A stretch of DNA of 21,053 nucleotides. Source: Chloroflexota bacterium. GTDB taxonomy: Bacteria; Chloroflexota; Anaerolineae; Aggregatilineales; UBA2796. The position numbers and the translations under genes are program-made. How positions within the stretch are numbered: position 1 is the stretch's first letter; each line of letters opens with the position of its first letter. The stretch lies in assembly GCA_017743585.1 (NCBI GenBank), contig JAGHYP010000011.1, positions 1 to 21,053 of the forward strand, read 5' to 3'. The notes beneath the pieces were generated by a model. That model was not told the origin of the DNA. It made no database searches and worked only from the letters and a program-made list of their open reading frames with translations. This document shows, piece by piece, positions 1-7,101 of the stretch.

Positions 1-1028
1 ATCACATCGGCGACGCTGTGCTGACCATGCCCGCTATCCGCGCCCTGCAGGCCGCGCGGCCGCAGGCGCGCCTGATTGCGTTGTGCGGACCTTGGTCGGC
101 TGAGGTGTTCGCCGCTTATCCTGAAGTCGCTCAAGTGCTCACTTTGCCCTTCCCCGCTTTTGCGCGCAACGCGCCGAAGGTCGCTCTGTGGCAGCCATAT
201 CTGCAAGCTTGGCGCGCAGCGCGGCAGTTGCGGTGCGTCGCAGCGGGCGTCGCCATCATCTTCCGTCCCGACCATTGGTGGGGCGCCTTGTTGGCGAAAT
301 GGGCAGGCATCCCCCAGCGCATCGGCTACGCTCTGCCGAACGTCGCGCCATTTCTGACGCACACCGTGCCTTATCAAGAGGCACATTGCGTCTTGGAAAA
401 CACGGCGCTCGTCGCGGCGTGGATAGGCAAGCCGATTCTGCAGCCGCCTAGCGCGCCGTTTCCGTTCGGCGAAGAAGAGACGGCCTACGTGCGCGGCTTG
501 CTGGGCGCGGATTCAGAGCGTTATGCGGTCATTCACGTCGGTGCAGGCAGTCCGTACAAAGCTTGGGCGGCTGAGAATTGGGCATACGTGGCTGATCAGT
601 TGGTGGAGAAGCTGGGGGTGGCAATCGCGCTGACAGGCAGCGAGCGCGAGCATGGCGCGGCAGCGGCTATTTGCGCGCATATGCGGCGCACAGCGGCTTA
701 TTCGCTGCTGGGCGAGACGAACCTGAGTCAGTTGGCGGCGCTTTATGCGGGCGCAGTGGTCGTCTTAGGCGCCGATAGTGGCCCGTTGCACATCGCGGTC
801 TCGGTCGGCGCGCCGAGCGTGCAACTCTTCGGCCCAGCCGATCCGAAACGCTTCGGCGCGTGGGGCAACCCGAGGCGTCATGCCGTGCTGGTCGCCGACT
901 TGGCGTGCCGCCCTTGCCGTATTTTGGACTGGACTGGCGACAACATGGCGAATCATCCGTGCTTGAGCTTGATTCGCCGCGAGGCGGTCCTTTCGGCGGC
1001 GCTCCGCGTAGCGCGCGCTAGGGATTGA
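1..1028 (+). CDS. Glycosyltransferase family 9 (heptosyltransferase-like), 5' truncated
   Basis: The protein resembles the ADP-heptose:LPS heptosyltransferase family (GT9, GT-B fold), which transfers sugars from a nucleotide donor onto a cell-surface glycan. The reading frame is open from the window edge: codons from base 3 read HIGDAVLTMPAIRAL, the usual GT9 N-terminal donor-fold motif. The GTG at 18 is therefore an internal valine, not a start, and about 8-12 N-terminal residues are missing. The C-terminal half shows the family signatures VIHVGAGSPYKAW and GADSGPLHIA followed by VQLFGPADPKRFG, plus the late cysteine cluster CRPC...HPCL. It ends at TGA 1026-1028 and overlaps the convergent gene by 11 bp. 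The acceptor is unknown; GT9 membership does not prove that LPS is made. Confidence is high for the family and low for the substrate. Confidence 0.88.
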   Translation, partial: HIGDAVLTMPAIRALQAARPQARLIALCGPWSAEVFAAYPEVAQVLTLPFPAFARNAPKVALWQPYLQAWRAARQLRCVAAGVAIIFRPDHWWGALLAKWAGIPQRIGYALPNVAPFLTHTVPYQEAHCVLENTALVAAWIGKPILQPPSAPFPFGEEETAYVRGLLGADSERYAVIHVGAGSPYKAWAAENWAYVADQLVEKLGVAIALTGSEREHGAAAAICAHMRRTAAYSLLGETNLSQLAALYAGAVVVLGADSGPLHIAVSVGAPSVQLFGPADPKRFGAWGNPRRHAVLVADLACRPCRILDWTGDNMANHPCLSLIRREAVLSAALRVARARD

Positions 1029-1521
1029 CCACGGTCAAGCGGCGCGAGCTGATCTCAACCGGCTCTTGTCCGCTGTAAGCGCGCATGACCCGCACTACGT
1101 AGCGACCGGGCGCCCACTCGGATGCCTGATCGCCTTTGGCGCGCACGCCATAGCGCAGCGCTAGCTCTTGTGAGCCGCTGCAGCCGAGCGCATTCTGGCA
1201 CGTGATGCTCATGCTATCTTCAGCGACGGTCTGCCCGCGCTCGTCTTGCACGCGCGCATGAACAGTTGTAGTCGGAAAGCGCGGCCCGATCTGATACGAC
1301 CACGCCACCGTGACGGTCAACTCGCCGTCAGGCGTCAGCACCAGCACGGGATCATCTGCTGCGCCTTCAGCTGCTTCAGAGTCAACTGCTGCCTGCGCCG
1401 CGCTGTGCACAGTGAATGTCACGTCGATCTGCCGCTGGCGCAGCGCGGTCAAGCCGATTTCGAGGGACAGAACAGCCACGACGAGCAGGGCAATCGGCAG
1501 CCCTAGACGTTTGACAGACAT
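1018..1521 (-). CDS. Small membrane-anchored protein of unknown function
   Basis: This 167-aa protein is not recognised. Residues 8-27 form one hydrophobic segment after a short basic start (MSVKRLG), which suggests a type II membrane anchor or uncleaved signal peptide with the rest outside the cytoplasm. Residues about 40-57 are Ala/Glu/Asp-rich and probably a flexible linker. Residues 58-167 alternate strand-like segments (LTVTVAWSYQIG, TTTVHARVQDERGQ, YVVRVMRAYSG) and look like a single Ig-like/beta-sandwich domain. Two cysteines (108 and 114) could form a disulfide. No catalytic motif is seen. The start ATG (1519-1521) lacks an obvious Shine-Dalgarno, but a consensus -10 lies about 42 bp upstream. 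The gene converges on the glycosyltransferase with an 11-bp overlap. A real gene is likely because of the anchor plus domain organisation; the function is open. Confidence 0.6.
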   Translation of the reverse strand: MSVKRLGLPIALLVVAVLSLEIGLTALRQRQIDVTFTVHSAAQAAVDSEAAEGAADDPVLVLTPDGELTVTVAWSYQIGPRFPTTTVHARVQDERGQTVAEDSMSITCQNALGCSGSQELALRYGVRAKGDQASEWAPGRYVVRVMRAYSGQEPVEISSRRLTVVNP

Positions 1522-1562
1522 GGTGTGGTTGTGCCTGCGTGAACTTTCCCAGGCCCGAGCAG

Positions 1563-1594
1563 ATTATAGCGCACTGTGATGCCCTTGAATTCAA
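1563..1594 (-). promoter_or_regulatory. Candidate promoter for the membrane-anchored unknown gene
   Basis: Read on the minus strand, 1568-1563 is a perfect TATAAT. The only -35-like elements are TTGAAT (1594-1589, 20-bp spacer) and TTCAAG (1589-1584, 15-bp spacer), both off the ideal 17. It lies about 42 bp upstream of the ATG at 1521. The -10 is strong and the -35 weak. Confidence 0.45.
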
Positions 1595-1814
1595 CCGAGA
1601 GAGTGAAAGCACGCCGAAACAATTCCGTCACAAAGCGCCCGCGCAAATTCCCAGAATGCTACCTTGGACTCGACCTTCGAAGGGCAAAGGCGCGGGGCTT
1701 TCCCGCGCCTCACGGGGCGACCTGCCAGCCCCACTTCTGTCCGCTCCAGAGAAGACGGTCGTCGACCGTCACCTCTGCCGTCACACTGTCACCACGCTGA
1801 GCGAGACGCCCCGC

Positions 1815-1841
1815 TTGACGAACGCACCGCGCTGCTATAAA
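1815..1841 (+). promoter_or_regulatory. Candidate promoter for the proline dehydrogenase gene
   Basis: TTGACG (1815-1820) and TATAAA (1836-1841) are separated by 15 bp, shorter than the ideal 17. The start codon is at 1886, which leaves a leader of about 38 nt. Both boxes are close to the sigma-70-type consensus, but the spacer makes the call tentative. Confidence 0.4.
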
Positions 1842-1885
1842 GTCTTACTCGATCCGCTCAGTAGATTCAGACCAGAGGGATTGCC

Positions 1886-2821
1886 GTGCTGATGCGATCG
1901 TTCTTCCTGTACTTGGCGCGCTCGCGCGCGGCGCGCAATTTTTTGATGCGCTTGCCCGCTGCGCAGCGCGTGGCGCGTCGGTTCGTGGCAGGCGAGACGA
2001 TCGCGCAGGCCATTCAGGCGGGGCGCGCTCTGAACGACAAGGGCTTGCTCGCCACGCTTGACCACTTGGGCGAGAACGTGGTGACTGAGGCAGATGCAGC
2101 GCGCGCTGCGCAGGACTATCTCGATCTATTAGACGCAATTGCTGAGTCAGGCGTGAATTCCGATGTATCGCTCAAGCTGACCCAGCTCGGATTGGACATC
2201 AGCTTTGAGCTATGCCTGAGCAACATGCGCCGCATCCTCGAGCGCGCTGCACAGCACGGCAATTTCGTTTGGATCGACATGGAAAGCTCTGCCTACACCG
2301 AGGCGACCTTGCGCTTGTATCGTGCGCTGCGAAACGCACATGGCTTCTGCAATGTCGGCGCGGTTATTCAGGCATATCTGTTCCGCAGCGCTGGAGATGT
2401 GCGCGCGCTGGCGGCGGAGGGTGCGAACATCCGGCTGTGCAAAGGCGCGTACAAAGAGCCGCCGACGGTCGCCTTCTCAAGGAAGCGAGACGTGGACGCC
2501 AATTTCGTCAAGCTGGCGGAATATTACCTCTCGCCCGAGGCACGTCAGCGCGGCGCGTATCTCGGCGTGGCGACGCATGATGATAAGATGATCAACGCTG
2601 TCAAGAATTACGCGGCTGCGCAAGGCATTCCGAAGGATTGCTTCGAGTTCCAGATGTTGTATGGCGTGCGCAGCGCGGCGCAGCAGGCGCTCGCGGCAGA
2701 GGGCTACAAAGTGCGCATCTACGTGCCATACGGCACTGAGTGGTATCCGTACTTCGTGCGCCGCCTGGCAGAGCGACCTGCCAATGTGTGGTTCGTTCTC
2801 CGAAATCTCTTCCGGAACTAG
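1886..2821 (+). CDS. Proline dehydrogenase (monofunctional, FAD-dependent)
   Basis: This enzyme oxidises L-proline to delta-1-pyrroline-5-carboxylate and passes electrons via FAD to the quinone pool, probably at the inner face of the membrane. At 311 aa it matches the monofunctional PRODH barrel rather than the long PutA. Family motifs appear in order: DVSLKLTQLGLD (93-104), WIDME (129-133), QAYL (162-165), RLCKGAY (183-189), ATHDD (229-233), EFQMLYGVR (254-262), YVPYG (279-283) and YFVRRLAERPAN (289-300). The paired arginines 292-293 match the proline-carboxylate-binding arginines known in this family. The start is GTG 1886, because GAGGGA at 1875-1880 sits 5 nt upstream; ATG 1892 is the alternative. 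The P5C dehydrogenase partner is not in the window. Confidence 0.93.
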   Translation: MLMRSFFLYLARSRAARNFLMRLPAAQRVARRFVAGETIAQAIQAGRALNDKGLLATLDHLGENVVTEADAARAAQDYLDLLDAIAESGVNSDVSLKLTQLGLDISFELCLSNMRRILERAAQHGNFVWIDMESSAYTEATLRLYRALRNAHGFCNVGAVIQAYLFRSAGDVRALAAEGANIRLCKGAYKEPPTVAFSRKRDVDANFVKLAEYYLSPEARQRGAYLGVATHDDKMINAVKNYAAAQGIPKDCFEFQMLYGVRSAAQQALAAEGYKVRIYVPYGTEWYPYFVRRLAERPANVWFVLRNLFRN

Positions 2822-2888
2822 CGATGAAGGCGAGTTTGGCGTCAGCGCAGTTTGATTTGCAGCGGCGAGCGCAGCAGCGGCAATTGAG

Positions 2889-2912
2889 ATTGACCATTGC
2901 GAGGTGGTCAAT
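2889..2912. promoter_or_regulatory. 8-bp perfect inverted repeat between proline dehydrogenase and SDR genes
   Basis: ATTGACCA (2889-2896) and TGGTCAAT (2905-2912) are perfect complements around an 8-bp centre. The repeat lies in the 183-bp gap between the two genes, about 90 bp before the SDR start. Its symmetry resembles an operator for a dimeric regulator, and it could also fold as an RNA hairpin. The gap contains no convincing gene. Confidence 0.35.
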
Positions 2913-3004
2913 TGGGCTGGGCTTGGGGACGCGCCCGAGCCTAGGTTCGCTTGCAGAGCTGCCTTGCGCGCGACGCCTCATCAGGCGGTAGCTTGAGGAT
3001 GAGG

Positions 3005-3760
3005 ATGACAGGTACGCCGATCGCGCTGCGCGGCAAAGTCGCGCTCGTGACAGGCTCCGCGCGGCGCGTGGGCAGGCAGATCGCCTTGAAATTGGCAGCG
3101 TGCGGCATGCACGTGGTAGTGCATTATGGCGACCCGTCCAGCGCGGCTGAGGCCGAGTCAGCGGCAGCTGAGATCGCGGCGCACGGCGTTCAGGCGCACG
3201 TTATGCGCGCCGACCTGAGCGATCCGCAGCAGATCGCGGCGCTGTTCGATGGGCTCCAAGCGCGCTTCGGCAGGCTTGACTTGCTGGTGAACAACGCGGC
3301 GATCTTCCCGCGCCAGAGGCTGATGGATGCCTCGCTGACAGATTGGCAAAACGCGCTCGCCATCAATCTGACCGCGCCGTTTCTGTGCAGTCAGCGCGCG
3401 GCGCGCCTGATGTTGGCTCAGGAATCAGGTGGCGCGATCATCAACATCGCCGACCTGAGCGCTTTTCGCAATTGGCGCGACTATCCGTGCCATGGCGTCA
3501 CAAAAGCAGCGCTGGTCAAGCTGACCGAGGCGTTTGCGCTGGAGCTGGGCAGCAAAGTGCGCGTCAACGCCATAGCGCCCGGCCCTGTCTTGCGCGATGA
3601 GAGCAACACGCCTGAGATGTGGCAGCGCATCGGCGAGCGCTTGCCAATTGGCACAACAGGGCATCCGAACGACGTGGCAGAGGCGGTCGTCTTTCTGGCA
3701 TCGCAATCGTTCATCACAGGAGTCACGCTGCGCGTGGATGGCGGCGAGTACCTGCTGTGA
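3005..3760 (+). CDS. SDR oxidoreductase, pteridine-reductase-like, with His at the catalytic Tyr position
   Basis: This is a classical short-chain dehydrogenase/reductase of 251 aa with an NAD(P)-binding Rossmann fold: TGSARRVG (16-23), D70 and NNAA (96-99). TGxxxRxG, together with HYGDPS after the second strand, is typical of NADPH-dependent pteridine reductases (PTR1/FolM group). The usual catalytic Ser is Asp150, as in PTR1. Thirteen residues later, where PTR1 has Tyr, this protein has His163 (PCHGVTKAAL), with Lys167 in the right place; a nearby Tyr160 is out of register. The start is ATG 3005, since TGAGG at 2994-2998 is 6 nt upstream; an open frame runs further back to 2951 without support. 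The substrate is unknown; pteridine reduction is the closest inference. Confidence 0.85.
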   Translation: MTGTPIALRGKVALVTGSARRVGRQIALKLAACGMHVVVHYGDPSSAAEAESAAAEIAAHGVQAHVMRADLSDPQQIAALFDGLQARFGRLDLLVNNAAIFPRQRLMDASLTDWQNALAINLTAPFLCSQRAARLMLAQESGGAIINIADLSAFRNWRDYPCHGVTKAALVKLTEAFALELGSKVRVNAIAPGPVLRDESNTPEMWQRIGERLPIGTTGHPNDVAEAVVFLASQSFITGVTLRVDGGEYLL

Positions 3761-3821
3761 GCCCCAAATGCGCTTGATAACATCACCTGAGATCTTGATG
3801 CTGAATGTGCCGTGACCTGCC

Positions 3822-5705
3822 ATGACCTACACTTGCCCTGAGCATCTGCAGACCATCTTGAAAAATCTGCCGCACAAGCCCGGCTGCTATCTGATGAAAG
3901 GCGCCGATGGCACGATTCTGTACATCGGCAAGGCAGTGGACCTGCACAACCGCGTGCGCAGCTATTTTGATAACAGCGTGACCGATCCGAAGATCCTGCG
4001 CTTGCGCGAAGAGGTCGCGCACATTGACTTCATTGTCCTGCCCAATGAGATCGCGGCGCTGCACACGGAATATCATCTGATTCGCGAGCATCAGCCGCGT
4101 TACAACGTCCGCTTCAAGGACGACAAAAAGTACCCGTATATCGCGGTGCGCTGGGCGCAGGATTTCCCGCGCGTTGAGATCACGCGCCGCGTTGAGCAGG
4201 ATGGCTCGCGCTATTTCGGGCCGTACACTTCGGTGTGGAGCGCGCGCGAGGTGCTTGACGTGCTGCGGCGCGCCTTCCCATACCTCACTTGCGATCGGCA
4301 CATCACGGGCAAGGACGAGCGCGCTTGCTTGTACTACGATATCAAGCTGTGCAACGCGCCGTGCATCGGCAAGGTCAGCCGCGAGGAGTACCGCGCCAAC
4401 CTGCAAGGCCTGATGGACTTTTTGAGCGGTCACAGCGATGCGATCATCCGCCAAGTGCGCGAGGAGATGATAGCCGCCGCTGAGTCGCTTCAATTTGAGC
4501 GCGCCGCTGCCCTGCGCGATAGATTGCGCGCAATGGAGCGCGTCGTCGAGCGCCAAAAGGTGGTTCTGCCGGCCAACGTCAATCAGGACGTGATCGCTTT
4601 CGCGCAGGAAAAGGGCGACACTTGCGTGCAGGTGCTGTTCATTCGCGGCGGACGCCTGATCGGACGCGAGTATTTTCTGCTCGACGGCGCTGACGAGACA
4701 TCGGCGGCGGAAATCTTGCGTCAATTCGTGCTACAGTTCTACGAGAACGCCGCGCAAGTGCCTGAGGAAGTCCTGCTGCCAGAAGAGGCGGCTGAAGCCG
4801 CCTTGCTTGAGCAATGGTTGCGCGCCAAGCGCGGCAAAAAGGTGACGCTGAGCGTGCCGAAGCGCGGCAACAAAGCAGAGCTGGTGCGAATCGCGCTTGA
4901 GAACGCGCAAGAGACGCTCGCCATGTTGCGCGCGCAATGGGCGGGCAGCACGAGCAAGCAGACCGAGGCGCTCGCTGAGCTGCAGAGCGCGCTGAATTTG
5001 CCCGCACCGCCTAACCGCATTGAGTGCTTCGATGTCTCGACGTTACAAGGCACGGCGACCGTCGCCAGTCGCGTTGTCTTTGTGCATGGCGTGCCGCGCA
5101 AAGCTGAGTATCGCAAATTCAACATCAAGACGGTCAGCACGATTGGCGAGCCGAACGATTTTCAGGCGATGCGCGAGGCGCTCATGCGGCGCTTCCAGCG
5201 CTATGCTGATGCGATCAGCGGCGCGCTGAGCACAGGGCAGGTCGGCAAGCGCAGCAGCGACGAGACATGGCGCTTGTTGCCCGACCTGCTGATCGTAGAC
5301 GGCGGCAAAGGGCAGCTGAGCGTGGCGCTGGAAGTCTTACAGCATTTTCACTTGCTTGGTCAAGTGCCTGTGTGTGCGCTCGCCAAGCAGGAAGAAGAGC
5401 TTTTCGTGCCGAATCAAGCAAGCGCGGTTCTGCTGCCGCGCCGCTCGCAAGCGTTGTTCCTCGTGCAGCGTATCTGCGATGAGGCGCATCGCTTTGCAAT
5501 CGCTGCCAATCGGCAGCAGCGTGCCAAGAAAGGCATCGTCAGCCGCTTGGAGAGCATTCGCGGCATCGGCGCGGCAAAACGCAAGGCGCTCCTAGAAGCA
5601 TTCGATAGAGATATCGACAAGATCCGCGCGGCAAGCCTTGAAGAGCTGACGCAAGTGAAAGGCATCTCGCGCCAACTGGCGGAGCGCATCAAGGCGAGCT
5701 TGTGA
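3822..5705 (+). CDS. uvrC: UvrABC nucleotide excision repair endonuclease subunit C
   Basis: UvrC makes the 3' and 5' incisions around bulky DNA lesions after UvrA/UvrB recognition. At 627 aa it is full length. The N-terminal GIY-YIG nuclease has GCY (21-23) and YIG (34-36). Four cysteines at 157, 169, 177 and 181 keep the 12-8-4 spacing of the UvrC iron-sulfur cluster ligands. A UVR/UvrB-binding helix pair lies near 206-241. The C-terminal RNase H-like nuclease carries D404 (ECFDVS), D493 (IVDGGKGQ) and H556 (DEAHRFA). Two helix-hairpin-helix motifs close the protein (IRGIGAAKRKALL 579-591; VKGISRQLAERI 612-623). The gene starts 61 bp after the SDR gene; no strong Shine-Dalgarno is seen before ATG 3822. 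uvrA and uvrB are not nearby. Confidence 0.97.
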   Translation: MTYTCPEHLQTILKNLPHKPGCYLMKGADGTILYIGKAVDLHNRVRSYFDNSVTDPKILRLREEVAHIDFIVLPNEIAALHTEYHLIREHQPRYNVRFKDDKKYPYIAVRWAQDFPRVEITRRVEQDGSRYFGPYTSVWSAREVLDVLRRAFPYLTCDRHITGKDERACLYYDIKLCNAPCIGKVSREEYRANLQGLMDFLSGHSDAIIRQVREEMIAAAESLQFERAAALRDRLRAMERVVERQKVVLPANVNQDVIAFAQEKGDTCVQVLFIRGGRLIGREYFLLDGADETSAAEILRQFVLQFYENAAQVPEEVLLPEEAAEAALLEQWLRAKRGKKVTLSVPKRGNKAELVRIALENAQETLAMLRAQWAGSTSKQTEALAELQSALNLPAPPNRIECFDVSTLQGTATVASRVVFVHGVPRKAEYRKFNIKTVSTIGEPNDFQAMREALMRRFQRYADAISGALSTGQVGKRSSDETWRLLPDLLIVDGGKGQLSVALEVLQHFHLLGQVPVCALAKQEEELFVPNQASAVLLPRRSQALFLVQRICDEAHRFAIAANRQQRAKKGIVSRLESIRGIGAAKRKALLEAFDRDIDKIRAASLEELTQVKGISRQLAERIKASL

Positions 5706-5739
5706 GCCCTTGCGAGATGCAGCGTCTCAGCTTAGCTCA
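5703..5739. terminator. Possible shared hairpin between convergent uvrC and sugar dehydrogenase genes
   Basis: The 31-bp gap and both stop codons fall in a nested inverted repeat. The outer stem is TGAGC (5703-5707) with GCTCA (5735-5739); the inner stem is GAGA (5714-5717) with TCTC (5725-5728). There is no U-tract, so terminator activity is only a possibility. Confidence 0.25.
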
Positions 5740-6930
5740 CTCGCGATCCATAAGGCGATGGATCGTGCCGCCGCTGAAATCCACCAAGTAGAGCTCGCCC
5801 GCTTCATCCTCGCCGAACGAGCTGACGGGGAAGTGTGCGCTCATGACCTCGGTCATCTCCCAAGTGTCAGCGCTGGTCTCGCGCAGGGCCCAGACCTTGG
5901 TCGAGCCGAAATCAGCGAAGAAATAGTAGCCTTGCATACGCGGAAAAGCGCTGCCGCGGTAGACATAACCGCCTGTGATCGAGATGCCCTGAGAGTGATC
6001 GTACTCGGCAATCGGCATCTGCAGGCCGTCTCGATTGCAGCCTGTGCGCGGCTGGAAGCAATGCGCGCCTTCCATGATGTTCCATCCGTAATTCAAGCCG
6101 CCTTTCGCGCCGCGCCGCTCGATATGGACTTCCTCATAGCGGTTCTGCCCCACATCCGCAATGTACATATCGCCCGTCAGCCGATCAAAGCTGAAGCGCC
6201 ACGGATTGCGCCAGCCAATTGACCAGATTTCAGGCAAGCCTTCGCGTCCGTCGGCATATGGATTGTCCGCCGGAATGGCGTATGGATCGCCATTATCCAC
6301 GTCAATGCGCAAGATTTTTCCCAAGAGCGTGCGTTTGTTCTGCCCTGCGCCCAGCGGGTCGTTGGCGCCGCCGCCATCGCCCATGCCGATGTAGAGCAAG
6401 CCATCTGGCCCGAAGGCGATCATGCCGCCGTTGTGGTTAGCGTACGGCTGTTTGATCAGCATGATGCGCTTGGCGCTGTTCGGATCAGCCCGATTCGGAT
6501 CGCTCTGCAGGACGCTGTAACGCTCAATCACCGTGTGTCCCTGCCGATTGGTGTAATTGACGTAAAAGTAGCCGTTGCGCGCGTAGTCGGGATGAAATGC
6601 CAGCCCGAGCAAGCCTTGCTCGTAGCCGCTCGCGCGCACGCGGTCGCGGATATCGAGGAAAACCGTGCCGCGCTTGCCGTTCTCCAACAGCGCGATTGTG
6701 CCGCCTTTCTCCACCACGAAGATGCGCCCGCTACCATCATTGGCGTGGGTCAGGAATAGCGGCAGCGTGAAGCCTTCGCCGACCTTCTCCAGAGCGGGCG
6801 AGAAAGCTAGGCGCGCTTGCGCCGCTGCATCCGATGTAGGCAACGCCGCTTGCGCCAACAACATGCTGAAGCCTGAGATCAAGCTGACCACTAGGACTGC
6901 CGTTAAACCAATGCGCGTTTTCACCTGCAT
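5737..6930 (-). CDS. Secreted PQQ-type aldose (glucose/sorbosone) dehydrogenase
   Basis: This 397-aa protein belongs to the soluble aldose sugar dehydrogenase/GSDH family, six-bladed beta-propellers that use PQQ and calcium to oxidise sugars outside the cytoplasm. The signal peptide is clear: basic MQVKTR, a hydrophobic stretch, then a likely cut after AQA near residue 28. Family features are HPDY (113-116), catalytic His166 in NHNGG (165-169), GDGGGANDP (185-192), LLGKILRID (202-210), WRNPWRFSFD (240-249), DVGQ (259-262), ITGGYVYRG (318-326) and SFGEDEAGELY (371-381). The start is ATG at 6930-6928, because GAGGAA lies about 6 nt upstream; a GTG frame extends only 10 codons further. PQQ synthesis genes are not in the window, so the cofactor is inferred from the family. 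Confidence 0.9.
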   Translation of the reverse strand: MQVKTRIGLTAVLVVSLISGFSMLLAQAALPTSDAAAQARLAFSPALEKVGEGFTLPLFLTHANDGSGRIFVVEKGGTIALLENGKRGTVFLDIRDRVRASGYEQGLLGLAFHPDYARNGYFYVNYTNRQGHTVIERYSVLQSDPNRADPNSAKRIMLIKQPYANHNGGMIAFGPDGLLYIGMGDGGGANDPLGAGQNKRTLLGKILRIDVDNGDPYAIPADNPYADGREGLPEIWSIGWRNPWRFSFDRLTGDMYIADVGQNRYEEVHIERRGAKGGLNYGWNIMEGAHCFQPRTGCNRDGLQMPIAEYDHSQGISITGGYVYRGSAFPRMQGYYFFADFGSTKVWALRETSADTWEMTEVMSAHFPVSSFGEDEAGELYLVDFSGGTIHRLMDRE

Positions 6931-7035
6931 AAGCGTTCCTCTTCGCACGCTATCCACCAAATGGCAAGGTTAGCACGCTCAGACTCGGCGCGCCAAGCTG
7001 CGCAGCCAAATTATCTATAAACGCTCACGAATTTC

Positions 7036-7044
7036 TGGTACAAT
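7036..7044 (+). promoter_or_regulatory. Extended -10 promoter for pheT
   Basis: TGG-TACAAT at 7036-7044 is an extended -10 element (TGnTAnAAT). No good -35 lies 17 bp upstream, as is usual for extended -10 promoters. Transcription would begin near 7051, about 50 nt before pheT, whose Shine-Dalgarno AGGAGA is at 7085-7090. On the opposite strand, the A/T-rich TTATAGATAAT just upstream (7010-7020) may supply a -10 for the divergent sugar dehydrogenase gene. Confidence 0.5.
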
Positions 7045-7101
7045 CGCGCGCAGCAAAGGCAAACGCTTGCGACCTTCCCTCGATAGGAGACTGCTCAATC
7101 T

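Larger units (their letters stand above)
1522..1885. other. Gene-free divergent region with three consecutive hairpins (1688-1770)
   Basis: No convincing gene lies here; the small open frames have no family resemblance or ribosome site. The centre is structured. Positions 1688-1696 and 1702-1710 form a perfect 9-bp GC-rich stem with the loop GCTTT. Positions 1714-1718 and 1728-1732 (GGGGC/GCCCC) form a second stem. Positions 1754-1760 and 1764-1770 (GACGGTC/GACCGTC) form a 7-bp stem with a 3-nt loop. A 10-bp palindrome, CCTTCGAAGG, sits just before them at 1674-1683. No U-tract follows on the plus strand, so these are not ordinary terminators for that direction. They could be a structured RNA, a regulatory leader or protein-binding DNA; no known riboswitch class is recognised. 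Confidence 0.45.

Noticed and set aside
18..20. GTG as the start of the glycosyltransferase
   Set aside because: The frame is open to the window edge and the preceding codons read HIGDA, part of the conserved GT9 N-terminal motif, so the gene is truncated.
1539..1892. 117-aa frame in the intergenic region before proline dehydrogenase
   Set aside because: It spans the hairpins and promoter, lacks any motif, and has no good ribosome site.
2824..2991. Small 55-codon frame between proline dehydrogenase and the SDR
   Set aside because: No ribosome site, no recognisable motif, Arg/Ala/Leu composition typical of non-coding GC-rich frames.
3783..4724. 313-aa open frame antisense to uvrC
   Set aside because: It is a shadow of uvrC in GC-rich DNA; composition is His/Ala/Arg-rich with no motif, while the sense strand carries all UvrC signatures.
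5710..6222. 170-aa open frame opposite the sugar dehydrogenase
   Set aside because: The minus-strand gene shows clear GSDH motifs throughout; this frame has none.
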